Assembly: GCF_051106095.1 (NCBI RefSeq)
Contig: NC_135786.1
Span: forward strand, 205,680,001 to 205,744,000
Reading direction: 5' to 3'
Source: Pogona vitticeps
Lineage: Eukaryota; Chordata; Lepidosauria; Squamata; Agamidae
DNA: 64,000 nucleotides
Shown: positions 47,057 to 59,248 of the stretch, in pieces
Layout: the number at the start of each line of letters is the position of its first letter
How positions within the stretch are numbered: position 1 is the stretch's first letter
Made by a program: the position numbers and the translations under genes
The notes under the pieces: generated by a model
Databases searched by the model: none
What the model saw: only the letters and a program-made list of their open reading frames with translations
What the model was told of the DNA's origin: nothing

Positions 47057-49062
47057 CGGTAGTTAACCACCAGTATTTAATGTATACAAGAAGTGCTGAG
47101 TAGACACTGAATAGGAGTACATTATGCACATAATAATTTTTTGCCTTTTGTTTCAAAATATATTTTACTTATGTAATCCATTTGCTAATTTTTAGAGTGT
47201 TACATAAACAGGACAGGTGACATATTATCATGTAAAACAACTATAAACACATGATAAAACCTCTATCTATACAATATACATAGATGTAAAATGGAAAAAC
47301 TTAAATATCTTGGAAACAGTAGCCAATCAGTTGTTTTAATTGTCATATTTGAATTCAGCACATTAAAATACTTAATAAATAGCACATTTTATCTCTGAAG
47401 TAGACTTATAAAAATGTAGACCAGTAGAATCAAAGCATACACATACAGCAAACACAGGATGTCTCGATGATTGTTAAACAAGAGGCAAGCTGACTCCTGT
47501 ACCATTTAAACATCAAAACTAATACTGAAAAGTCTTACCTTGCTTTATGCTATGTTGCACAGATGATTAGCATGACCCTGAGGACTTTCAAGAATTCAGG
47601 AAATAGCCAGCTCCAGAGACTAGGACAGAACAGTACCATTTCTCTGAAGTAGCCGGGACACTGGGATGGGAAGCAGCCTCACTCAGCCTAATAATGATGT
47701 GATCAGCCCCTGATTGGCCTGAGTAGGTTAGGTACCAAGTTGTGCCTTTTTAAAAAAGGTGTTTAATCTTAGCAACTGGTATATTCTGCTCTTGTAATTC
47801 TATAGTTCAGAATATGACTTGTAATCCTTACCTTCCATATAAGGTGAGTATTGGGGTCTCTGATTTCACCTTCATGTTGGAATTTTTTTAAATGTACTTT
47901 TCAGATGACTTTCCTTTTGCTCCAACAATTGCAAAAGATTAGTAATTCATGAAGTACTAGATGATTGCTATAATTAGGTGTTTTGACAGAGCCGTCCTGA
48001 AACTGTGAAATATGCAATGACTGGGACAGAACAAGTTGCTCCCCTCTAAGAACATTTACAGTGCTAGCATTTATAATGCCGGAATAGGGCTAATGTGTCA
48101 TGGTGTACCAATTGCTAAGGAACACAAGCAGAATGTACTATCGTACAGGTACTGGTTTGGGTTTCTTATAAGACAGCTGATTGGCTACTAAATGAATAGA
48201 ATCAGTGACTAGACCACCTAGAAAGGCTCTTATGTTCTTGATGCATACACAAATGCATGTATTCATCATAACTGAACATTCACAATTGAAGAAGAGAGAG
48301 GCAAGATGGAAGAAGACATGATTGGAAGTGGAAGCATTGCAAATTGTTTCAACTGGTGCAATCAGTTTTACTATTTCAGTAAGACTTAGTTCTAAGATTC
48401 TTCCCAGAGTTCCAAAATGCTTCATTCAGTTCCATATCAGCAAGGTTTTTTACTCCAAAAGGTAATAATAATATAAGCCAGCATAAGCAGAGCCATGTCA
48501 TTATTCATGTTGATATTTATAAAATGGATTTTTATATTCTATTAAGACCATCACACATAACTTCAGCTGAAGTAATTGTTTGCGCATCCCAGTGGAGAAA
48601 AAGTTCCAAAACAGGCAGTAGAGACATACGATCTTTACATGTGGGTAGAATTGGGCTCTGCTAATGCTGATGTATTCAAGCTACAACCAAATCCAGTTAT
48701 TTTTGTCCATATTCCCACAATGTAAACATAACGGGGAGGGGGCAGTTGCTTTTAAAAATAATAATATTGATTTCATGTCAGAGACATGAGCCACATTGAT
48801 ATCACTGGTGACAAAAGCAGTCTTTAACTGCCTAATAAAGTTTTTTAAAACAGTTAAATCTCCAATAACTCATCTTGAAAATACTCCTTGAAGTCTTTTC
48901 TGGAAGAGCTAGCCACAACAAAAGAAGCTTGATAAATGTTCAGTTATTGGTCAATTGCTTACACTTGAAATTAGCAGTTATTGTTTATGATGTGGTCAGC
49001 TTTTTTTTGAGGGGGGGATCTGGACTGTGAGCAGCCATTTTAACATACACACCAGAAAAAAA

Positions 49063-49063
<1 letters not shown>
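47057..49063. other. Unassigned AT-rich sequence
   Basis: No gene or named repeat recognised in about 2 kb. Confidence 0.45.
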
Positions 49064-49105
<42 letters not shown>

Positions 49106-49113
49106 AAGAACGA

Positions 49114-49181
<68 letters not shown>

Positions 49182-49184
49182 AAA
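49064..49184 (+). repeat. Compound (GACA)n-(GAAA)n microsatellite
   Basis: About 10 GACA units (49064-49104) pass into about 20 GAAA units with one early interruption. Confidence 0.97.
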
Positions 49185-49639
49185 ACTATGTTAGATAGGA
49201 AAAACGTTTGGACATGATTAAATAGATCTGGATTTGCACCAATGACTTGGAGGTGAAAAGCTCTGTATCTGATTACCAAGCTTGTAAGCCATCCAGACTC
49301 CTGACTTCTGGGGTTTTTTCAACAACATTTTACATTCCTTTTGTTCTTAATGTGGAAAAAATCATTGTGGCATTTCCTCCAATATAACGTATATGTTAGA
49401 GTTTGCAGTGTTCAGAAATGGCCAGAAAACTTACACAATTTTCTGGATATTGTTTCTGATTAAATGTTTCCATATCATACATATGTGCACACAAAAACAC
49501 GTGCACAGCTTCATGCTCTGATGGTGAAGCATGATGTCAGAGGAGCAGAAACCAGAACTGTTCTCCTTGTCATTGTTTTCAGTATCCTTGCCAGAATTGG
49601 GAAATGTTACTTTTTTGCATTACAACTCCTAGAAATTTT

Positions 49640-51483
49640 ATTTATTTATTTATTTCATTTCTATATCGCCCATCTGGCAGCGAAGGCCACTCTGGGTGGT
49701 TTACAACAACTAAACAGTAACAATAACATAATCACAAAAACACAACATCCAGAAATTATAAAAGTGCAAAAGAAAAATACCATAAAATATAACAAGAGAC
49801 CTAATAAAATACAATAACATGAAATAAAGCATGGCAGTAGATTAGATGTTATGTTGTCAGAAGGACTATTCCATCAGGATGTTATTTCATCTGGGAAGGC
49901 CTGTGTAAATAACCAGGGTTTTAGTAGTTTTTGAAAGGTGCCCAGTGAAGGGACCAAGCAGACTTCGGGCAGGAGGCTATTCTTCAGTTGCAGAGCTACC
50001 ACCGAGAAGGCCCAATTTCTGATGGTTCTTTTCTGGGCCTCTCTCAGGGTTAGGACTCTCAGCTGCCTTGCCTGAGGTGGTCTTACTGGATGGGCGGACC
50101 TAACAGGAAGGAGGTGCTTGGCTAGATACCGAGGTCCCAAACCATTTAGGGCCTTATAGGTTAATACCATCACCTTGAAGCTGGAATGGAAGCAAACAGG
50201 TAACCAGTGCAAGGCGGCCAAAGTGTGGAAAATATGTTGTTATTTTCTAACCCTATTCAATAGTCTGGCCGCCGTGTTCTGGACCTGTTGCACTCTCTGT
50301 AGCAGCCGCAAGGGCAGCCCCACATTGAGGGCATTGCTGTAGTGTAATCTCGAGACTACCAATGCATGGACCAGCATGGTAAGGGACCTGGTGTCAAGGT
50401 AGGTACGCAATTGGGCTACCTGCTTTAGGTGGAAGTAGGTGGATCGGACCACAGACACTACCTGGAATGTCATTGATTCATCCAAAAGTATCCCCAGGCT
50501 GCGCACCTAATCCTTTATGCAAAGGGTGGTTCTCCTAAAGGAAAGGGAGGCACTGAGACCACAAATACTAGAGGCCTCCACCTGCAGGATTTCTGTCTTG
50601 TCTGGGTTCAGCCTCAATCTGTTTTCCCTCATCCATCCCAGCACCGCGTCCAGGCAGCGCTCAAGGGATGGGACAGCATCAACTGCAGAAGGGTGGAAGG
50701 AGAGATAGAGCTGGGTGTCATCTGCATATTGGTGACACGAAGCTCCAAAACTCTTGTTGACCTCACCCAGATATTAAATAGCATTGGGGAGATGATTAAC
50801 CCTTGCGAGACTCCACAATTGAGAGTCCATGGAGTGGATGGCATCTCTGCAAGCTGTATTCTCTAAGGGTGGTCCTCCAGGAAGGACTGGAACCAGGCCA
50901 AGGCCTGACTGCCAATCTCCAAGTCCAAGAGCCTCTCCAGGAGGATACTGTGGCCGATGACTGCTGATACGAGGAGTAGAAACAAGGACATTTTGCCATT
51001 ATCGGCCTCCCTCAAAAGGTTATCTTGCAGGGCAACCAATGCTGTCTCCATGCCATGACATGGCCTGAATCCCCACTGGAATGGATCAAAGGCACTGGTT
51101 TCCTCCAGGAGAACCTGAAGCTGAAGGGCCACCACTCTCTCCGCCAGCTTGTTAATGAAGGGGATATTGGTGACTGGGTGGTAGTTTTTAAAATTTTCAG
51201 CTGCCAGGTTGGGCTTTTTCTGAATTGGCTTAGTGAGCATCTCTGGGTTCTTGATCATTTTAGGGCCACAACCTCCTCACTAGACCCTTGGCTGGTCTGG
51301 CTCTTGAAAGCAGCCAGACTGTTAAAAACGGAGTGGGCAGCAGCCATTATTAATGGGAACTTTGCCCTCAAGGAGAGACCCATCAATAATGGCTGCTGCC
51401 CACTCAGTTGTTAATGGTCTGGCTGCTTTCAAGAGCCAGGACGGTCAAGGGTCTAGGGAGGAGGTGGTGGCCCTGCAGTGATC
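49640..51483 (-). mobile_element. L2-type LINE with internal palindrome
   Basis: Minus strand, high to low coordinate: a linker PSWLLKAARPLTTEWAAAII (51445-51386) and GSLLEGKVP; RT start (NYHPVTNIPFINKLAERVV near 51180, DPFQWGFRPCHGMETALVAL near 51070); GVSQGLIISPMLFNI near 50800; LRPYLDTRSL-like text near 50400; and the C-terminus LHWLPVCFHSSFKVMVLTYK (50210-50150) with LVPSLGTFQKLLKPWLF. The 3' end near 49645-49720 is accacccagagtggcctt, cagatgggcgatata and (AAAT)n. Several frame breaks are present. A 105-bp-arm palindrome sits at the truncated 5' end (51253-51483). Confidence 0.85.
51253..51483. repeat. Palindrome, 105-bp arms with 21-bp loop
   Basis: Left arm 51253-51357, right arm 51379-51483. 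The right arm and the loop (tctctccttgagggcaaagtt on the minus strand, SLLEGKV) are normal L2 sense sequence; the left arm is an inverted copy of the right. Normal L2 coding resumes below the left arm (KPIQKKPNL). The arms match closely (gtgggcagcagccattatt, ggctgctttcaagagcca and complements). Confidence 0.9.
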
Positions 51484-54420
51484 AAGGACACAGAATCCCA
51501 CAACTAACCAGCAGCAACAATGCTTGGAACAACTCCCCATGTGTCCTGTGACATAGGTGACACATGGGAGGCAAACGTAGTAAGCAGTAAATGGGCCCAG
51601 CATGTACTGGGGGTAAAAATAACAACATGCAATCAACAGGTAAAATGACAATCTGGAGCTAGGGGAAAAACTCATTGCAGAGTGATTGGTAGGATGCAAA
51701 ATGTACACAGTTGCAACATTTGCCATAATTCCTACCAGGACTTGTATCCTTACCTTCACTTTGTAGTTTCAGTAGCAATAACCAGACATGTTGATGGTGG
51801 TTACCACTGCTGAAACTTGCATAGGGTATATCAGGCAGGCCACAGGGAGGTATTTTCTCCTAAGTCCTGTGCCACTCTGCCAAGGTTGCACAACTGGTAA
51901 TCCACTTCCTGACTTGCTCCAAATAGCATGGTGTGTCCACATGCATCCCCACAATGGCCTTTCTCTTCAGCATAACCCCCACCCCATTTCTAGTCAAATC
52001 AAACATCCAGTTTCGATGCAGCAAAATTCCACAGGCACAAACCACCTAAAAAAAAACCCTTTGTACTGAGCCAGTTAGCTGTGATGTGACTTCATAGCAG
52101 GTAAGGAGGGGTGCTCAGGCTTTAAGCTGCCAGTCACTGAGATTTGTCTCCTCTACTGAAGAGGTGGAGCAACATCATGGTTTCCTGAAACTACAGCTGG
52201 GTCTCTCAGGCTGGGCAACCCTACTTGTGATATTGCAAGAACCCAGATCTTCTGGTCTAAGGCTTGGGTCCCAAATCTGAAGGAACAAGATGCTGTTCGC
52301 TTCGAAATCTATCAGCAAGGGGATCGTTTCATAGTCGTACTTCAGGAATTTTATTGTGGAAGTGTACATATTAGAAAGAATATGGTGCATGCTTTGCTTT
52401 AGATGTTCAGACAGTAAAATACAATGTGACCTCCTGTACAGCAGCCTGGCTGCCAAGCAGTGTCATAAGACAGGAGCTCATCATAACACTGTCGGTCTGG
52501 CAGGGCGTTATATTACTTAGTAAAATATCTACTGCTAGGGCAAGAGCCTCTGTTCCCAATAATCCTAACAGATTATCCCATATCATTCAAATTATAGGTG
52601 CCACAAGCACAGAGCATGACTGCATAAAATGAGCCATGCTAGAGATGCCTGTAGGACAAGTTCAGTAAAATGCATCCAGATGATTCCACCAGGAAAGGGG
52701 TGGAGGTGTAAACTTGCTGGATACATCCTAAAGATATTAGGAGGTATGGAGGATTGCACACTGGCTAAATGGGAAACATCTGTACTTCACCTTTTCCCTC
52801 CCCTTCCATATTTGTTTCTACATTGTTCTGCATTCTGAAAGGCCCTCCACCTTTTCCAGAGTCTGGATACTGGGTGGTTGTTTGGACAAGAATTAGTCAG
52901 GATTTCGGGTCGTTTGATGCAATTGGAAGTCTTAGTAGAAAAAGTATTTGGTGTGCATGCATTAATGATAATTCAGCATGTTGGAAAACTTGCTGCACAA
53001 CTGTAGCAAACCACTGGATCTTTGACTAGAAACTAATGAATGAGGTTATCTCTGAAACAGAACTCTTTAAACTTTGGCCTTAAAATTTGTTAACCGTGTC
53101 CAAAAAATAAAGAATAATTTGGGTATGTTTACAAAACTAAGAAACAAGGGTTTGTTCTTTTCAATTTTACTAGTCTTCAGGTTCTAGTTAATCCAGTCGG
53201 TATTAAGTTCCTAAATTATTGCCTTGTAGCTTTTTAATACCAAAGAATAAAAGTACATTAGAGACTTTTTAACATTCGCATACCAGACTCCTAAAGCATT
53301 TGTTCAAAAAATGTCTAAAAAGCATTGAAATGACGAAAATGAATCCCATATGGCTTGCTTAAATATGAGAAAAGTGAACTTAAAAAAAATACTCAGAGAG
53401 AACATCTGTACTCGATAACAGTTTTGTATGTGATAACCAGCAGTTTCTTATACATAGTTTTCAGGAGATCATTATAATCTGTATATTCTTCTTCAACCAA
53501 AATAGTGACTTTAAATTCTCTTTTTAAAATTAACCAGAATTGATGACTTTCTCTTTGTTCTCTTATGTTTATGATTATTTTTTCTCAATAATACTTGGAA
53601 ATCAGCATGCATTAATAGCCAGAGGCCATAAAGAAACTAAAGGAAATTAGCTGTCACCCAAAGCCAGGGATTCTGTGTTCTCATAAACATAAAGGACTAA
53701 ACTGTCTTTTATGTTGACCAGGCATGCCAATTGTGTCATTCCCATTAAAAATTATACATCATGCATGTATTTTCTAACTCTTGATGGAGATGTTTGAATT
53801 TAAATATTGTTAATATAAAAGATGCAGTTTGTTATTTTGTTAGCCACATTCAGGGTAAAGGACTAAAAGGTGGATTCACAAATATAAAATTCTGAAATAT
53901 TTGTTTCATCTAAGTCAATACCTATCTATGATTATTTATCAGTGAAGTTTTCTAGTACCTGTCATCCTATTATTTAAGGACTTAATAAATTAATATAAGA
54001 CAATCACATAGGCTAATCTATGTCAACATTGTAATGTTTATTAAAATATCTTATAATATATATGCCAGTTTAATAATTTTACCAGCTACAGTCCAAATGT
54101 GCAGATTTATCTAAAAAGTTGATATGCATATGCTAGAAATAAATGTTACATAGTTCTGCTGTGCCTACAATTTCTTGCACAATATTGGTCATTCTCTTGG
54201 AATATAAAGGGAAAGGAATTTATTTCAAGAAAATGCTCAAAGAGGATTTTCTTTATTAAAATTTGGGGGCAAAATATTTGTTAATATGTGTTAAATATTT
54301 ATTAGAGGTTTTCACTTTGGCAGGTTTTTCTTGTTCCAGCCAAATATTTACTATTATTTTATTCATCATACGGTATTTTGATATGGCGCCATCTAGCGTC
54401 CTAGGGTGTGTGTCTTAGAG
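51484..54420. other. Unassigned sequence
   Basis: About 2.9 kb. 51500-52900 has several 70-100 codon frames on both strands without known motifs and could be a decayed unidentified repeat. 53000-54400 is plain AT-rich DNA. Confidence 0.4.
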
Positions 54421-54556
54421 CAATGGTCCCCAACTTTGGGCCTCCAGATGTTCCTGGAATACAGCTTCCAGAAGCCTTCACCACCACCTCTGCTGGTGAG
54501 GATTTCTGGGAGTTGAAATCCAAGAACATCTGGAGACTCAAGTTTGGGGACCACTG
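54421..54556. mobile_element. Palindromic hAT-type MITE with 8-bp TSD
   Basis: It starts caatggtccccaactttggg and ends tttggggaccactg, with interior arms (ccagatgtt.ctgga and ccaagaacatctgg). Flanks tcttagag (54413-54420) and tcttaaag (54557-54564) match at 7 of 8. It has the same length and plan as the element at 1733-1868, though the ends differ in sequence. Confidence 0.78.
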
Positions 54557-55424
54557 TCTTAAAGGATGTGACAAAACTCAGACTTGGGCTCCTGCAGGTG
54601 GAGCTTAGGCCACTTTTACCCTGCCTCCCATAGAAATCTGGACATGGGAGCAGATGACCCTACTGTCATTCTGCTGATGTGGTGACAAGAGGGCTCTAAG
54701 CCCTCTTTGCCCCATATGCAAGTCTCTGTTTTAGGAGGGGCCTGGGATGAGAGAGACTCTTGCCCATGAGACAGCAGAGCCATGGGCTGCTGCCAGATAT
54801 CATGGCTGTTCATTTAGGAAGAAGCAACTTGAGTTTGTTAAAGGAGAAAGATTTTGAAGGCTTTTCGAGACCTTTAGACATTGCAGAGCGACCATTGCAA
54901 TGCTGCCCAGGAGAATGTGGTGAGAGAGCTGTGATCCTAAGGGCCTATAGGGGAATCAACAGAGAGCTCAGGGCAGTTGTGTAAAATGGTTTGAGAGTTT
55001 ACTTACCACATCTAGACATTATGTTTAGTTGCCTGCTGTTACAATATCATAGTAATGGGGTATATTTATTGCAATCAGGTAACGGGATTTTCGTAAAGGA
55101 TCTGTGGATGGGGGGGCACAAGATTATGATAGCTGTATCTATCATTGGACTGCATTTAATATATTGTGCGTGGGGCTAAGTTCTGTACTATTCAAAATAC
55201 ATTGATTTAGAAATTTCTATTAGATTGACATTAACAAGGGCGAGAGTGCCTGACATTTTCCATTGTGCACATATGATTATTTTACTTTGTACAGGCGTAA
55301 TAAGATGATAAAATATTTATGTACAAGTCACAATGGGTCTTGTACGTCTGGCATATAGAGACAGCTGTGTGTTATATTGACCAGTATCAGCAAAGCAGAC
55401 AAGCTAGAACACATTATGTGTGTT
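54557..55424. other. Unassigned sequence
   Basis: No gene recognised; short open frames without motifs. Confidence 0.45.
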
Positions 55425-55498
55425 GTAAGCGGCCCAGAGACCTTTGGGTAGAGTGGGCGGCATATAAGTTAAATAAATAAAATAAATAATAAATAAAT
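55425..55498 (+). mobile_element. L2-type LINE 3' end
   Basis: gtaagcggcccagagacctt, gggtagagtgggcggcatata and (AAAT)-rich tail are the 3' terminus of the L2 family also seen, on the minus strand, at 45640-45700. Confidence 0.78.
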
Positions 55499-55568
55499 CT
55501 TCTGCCTCATATTGTGTTCTGGTTTACCTATAATTTGCTGATATTGGCCCAAATCCTGCTTGTTTATT

Positions 55569-55627
55569 TGTGTGTGTGTGTGTGTGTGTGTGCGCGTGTG
55601 TGTGTGTATGTGTGTGTGTGTGTGTGT
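55569..55627 (+). repeat. (GT)n microsatellite
   Basis: About 29 units with a CGCG interruption and one TA change. Confidence 0.96.
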
Positions 55628-56242
55628 TGCACATAGAGTTGTCTTTCTATGTCAGATGTGCAAGTCCCATTGTTTTTAATGGGGTGGTTTTTGGCTCATA
55701 TAACTGTAAACTGGAAATTACTGGAGCAAATGCAGAATATGCTGCCTACTGAGCAGTTATGCTCCATGTTTGCAAATATGATTCTGGCTATTGGCATTGT
55801 GACTGTGCCAGTTGTTATTGTTATCTTTTTAGACTCCAACTCCCAGAATTCTCCAAGGATTCCCCAGACAGAATTGTGGGAGTTCTAGCCCACAGAACCC
55901 AGATCAAGACCTTCCTCAGGCTTCGCTTTTAGTTCAAAAAGGAAAATATCCCAATGCTGGGAGGCCTAGATCTTTGGGAGAAGTGTACAGTAGTCTTATT
56001 GCCCATTAAGCTCTAATAGAAGACCCCTTCCTTAAAGAAAAAACACCACAACAACACTACCCCTCTCACAAAGACCTATGTTTTTGAGGAGGTACTGGAG
56101 CATTTTCCTTTTTGAACAGGAAGCAAGATCTAACGTAGACAGCAGGGCCCGAGGCAGGCCTTTGTTTATGTGTCTGTCTTTTGGCTGGAATTCCCAGAAT
56201 TCTACCTGGGAATTCTTTGAGAATTCTGTGAGCCAAAGTAAA
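55628..56242. other. Unassigned sequence with fragments of palindromic repeats
   Basis: ctccaactcccagaattctc and gtgggagttctagccc (55835-55891) resemble the arms of the palindromic MITEs at 1733 and 54421 but have no clear ends. A hairpin gaattcccag / ctgggaattc lies at 56188-56215. Confidence 0.35.
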
Positions 56243-56258
56243 AACACACACAGACACA

Positions 56259-56295
<37 letters not shown>

Positions 56296-56298
56296 ACA
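56243..56298 (+). repeat. (AC)n microsatellite
   Basis: About 28 units with G interruptions near the start. Confidence 0.95.
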
Positions 56299-56378
56299 TG
56301 GCACATCCTTAATTGTCTCTGTGCTTTGTGTGATTCTCATACCACTGTGTTCTCTGCCTAACAGTCATTATTTAGAAC

Positions 56379-56753
56379 TAGAGATGGGGGTATTCATATA
56401 CAAATACGAATATCCCCATGCAGCTGGAGTTAATGAGGGTCTGGCCCCTGGGGCTGGATCGTCCACTCACATGCCCAGTTGCAGTGGCGGCCCCTCTCTT
56501 CCTTCCAATTGCTCCAGAGCACCACTCGGCTAGCCACTCGGCAGCCTTGCAGGGAGACTCGTCCTCCTTCTCTCTTCCAGGAGTGGCTAGATGACTGGGA
56601 AGACAATAATGCTCAAGGATCGATTGGAAGGATGAGCGGGGCCAGCAACGACAGTGGACGTGTGAGTGGACACTCAGACTCCAGGGGCTGGACCCTTGTT
56701 AACTCCAGCTGTGCAGGGTTATCCATATATGAATACGAATACTCCCAACTTTA
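56379..56753. mobile_element. Fully palindromic hAT-type MITE, 8-bp TSD
   Basis: The ends are tagagatgggggtattcat and gaatactcccaacttta. Left arm 56379-56515 and right arm 56617-56753 (137 bp each) are imperfect inverted copies throughout (gcagctggagttaa and ttaactccagctg; gtccactcac and gtgagtggac; ttccaatt and gattggaa). Even the ~101-bp loop contains ctagccact / agtggctag. Flanks tttagaac (56371-56378 and 56754-56761) are a perfect 8-bp duplication. The terminal TAGAGATGGGG is shared with the 4.4 kb hAT at 23808, its likely source of transposase. Confidence 0.85.
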
Positions 56754-56811
56754 TTTAGAACAGTGGTTCCCAACCTGGAAACATCAAGAATGTAAGTCAC
56801 TCATTCATATG

Positions 56812-57225
56812 CAGTGGTGCCTCGCTTAACGAGCACACCGTTTAATGACGAATCCGCATAGCGATGTCACTTTTGCGATCGCAAAAGCGATCGCATTGCA
56901 ATGTTTAGATAGGCAAAAATTCGCATTGCTATGATCGGTAAGCGTTTCGCTTACTGATCTTCGCATTGCGATGTTTTTACAACAGCTGATCGGCAGTTCC
57001 AAAATGGCCGCCGAGTGCCCAAAATGGCCGCCACAAGTGTTTTCACGCCCTGCCCTCGCTTACCGAGGGCGCGAAAATGGAGGAACTTCACTGAACGGTG
57101 AGTTTGGGCCCCAAAGGAACTAAGTTTAATGCGTTCCTATGGGATTTTTCGATCCGTTTAGCGATGTTTTTGCATAGCGACGATTAATCCGGAACGAATT
57201 AACGTCGCTATGTGGGGCACCACTG
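56812..57225. mobile_element. TA-flanked Tc1/mariner-type MITE, copy 2
   Basis: Begins cagtggtgcctcgcttaacg and ends gctatgtggggcaccactg. The right flank is TA (57226-57227); the left flank reads TG, one base from TA. Internal cttttgcgatcgcaaaag (56870-56887) is a perfect 18-bp palindrome. The order tgatcgg, ctgatc, aaaatggcc follows that of 21841-22273, so the two are diverged members of one family. Noncoding. Confidence 0.78.
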
Positions 57226-57227
57226 TA

Positions 57228-59248
57228 CTGAACAGTGAGAAGCCCCTCAGCTTCTTCCTTCTCTCCCACCCACCACATTAGAGCCCAACCAATTGGCTTT
57301 CACTCCAAGGAGGTGTCTATTCTTGTTCCTGGGGGCTTGTAATACTTGCTCCTTTCCTATTGATGACAGTTTATATGGGGCAAAATTCATTATGGGTTTT
57401 AACCCCCTTACTGGCTGGCACACTCATGCACTTTACCAAAGGCAACGAGGAAGTGGCCTGAAGACAAGAAAGTAGAGAATCCCCCTTGCCCTGCCCCCTA
57501 ATATGAAGGGTATGATTTATGGAAATAGGCTGCCAAGGTGTACATAAGTTTAAAAAAGTTAGGGAACCACTTGTTTAGAAATACCTTGTCCAAATTGTTA
57601 CCCAGTTTTTCTTTTGATTATCCAAAGGCATTATTTTCCACCTGTAAGTACTGATGAACGCATTCACTAATCAACCTTTTTACCCCATCACACACCAAGC
57701 CTCAGTGCATTCTGTATGAAAGTTTGCTATTCCTTAAGTTGTTGTTATTAATTTATTAATTTACAAGCAGTTAACTGAGCTGAATCTAAACCGAAGCAAA
57801 GTCCAAGGATTTATTTTTTAAAAAAATACTTATACAGACTAAACTCCATAATTGCCAGATCTTATAGCAAATGATTCATTGTATACATCAGTTTGCTATA
57901 CTCTTGATTGCATCTTTCTGTTTCGAATTTCTGGCAGTCATCACTGGAGATGGAGTAATACTTTTTAAAGAGAGGAAAATCTTCCATTGCCAGAGGAAGC
58001 CTGCTGCTTGCCATTTAGGCCAAAGAATAACAACATTCCACATTCCTCCAAACAAGTACCTGGAACTTGTCCTGACTCCCTCTGATTGAAGAGGGAACAT
58101 GACAGTTTGTCCACCATCACCATTTTGTCCAGCAGGCTATGATAAACTAATGTGATGCAAAATGAGCTGGGGGAAAAATGAGGTTAGTAATGTTGCTTCT
58201 AACAGTCTGAGTTTTGTTGGGCTGAGGTATTTATTAACCCTGATCTGGGACACTTCCATTCTTTGTCTGGCTTTAACTCATTATCTGCTGCAGGTGCCTG
58301 ACTTTGACCATAACTACTCTGCCTTAGTTGTTTTCTCTCTTCTAATACCTGGTGTTTCCAGCATTCTTTAGATTTTGGGAGGTTCTTCATTTATCAAGCC
58401 ACTGGTACTTCCTCAGTCTTTTGGGCTTCTGGTAACGGGCTGCAAGCTGTGACCCAAAGACCTTCTCTGACCTTAATCTCCTCCTGATGTGGCTGGTCAT
58501 CCTCAGCTTCATCCTCTGAAGAGGACTTGGCTAATTAGGTTATGAAATCCACCACAGTTGGACTCCATCCACCATCACCATGCTGCTTATCATCTAAGCC
58601 AGAGGATGTTTTTACCTCCTTTTCAGCACCTGGAATGGGCAACTTCCCCTACCTTCCTGTAAAACTGTAGCACTGCTGTTATCCAGCCCCACACTCTTCT
58701 CCTTCTGCTCCCAAATGGTGAGGTCAAAGGGCGTAACTTCTTGCCCCACCTAGGCTGACAAATCATTTATTAACTGTTCCATTACTCATGTTTTCCTGCG
58801 TGTCTGCAGGTGACGCAGGGACACAGCAAAGCTACATATTCCCATGTTAATATAAATCACATGAATACTACATGCCATTGCAGCACACTGCATTCGTCTG
58901 TGGTCTGCATCATCATAGGGTTTTCATGGTAAGAAAAGTTCAGCAGTGATTTACCCTTGCCTTCCTCTGCACAGTAATAACAAAAGTTGGTTTGAGTGTC
59001 ACTGCTGTTGTCTTTAAAACATCCTCCACCCTCATCACCTTCAAATACCACTGCTGTCCAGTAGCTGCCCTCCAGAAACCTCACTGCCCCCATTGTGATT
59101 GGTATTGTCCATTCTCTTTTGCTGATGTGGCCATTACTCCTGACAAGTTTGTGGATATGACTACACTATTAGCAGGGAGCAAGAGAATGCGGAAACAATA
59201 GAGCTTGATTAGAATGATCTCATAAAGCTTAACCATTCACACAGAAAT
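57228..59248. other. Unassigned sequence
   Basis: No gene recognised. 58150-58780 is somewhat richer in GC, with short motif-free frames, and may be an unidentified old repeat. Confidence 0.4.
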
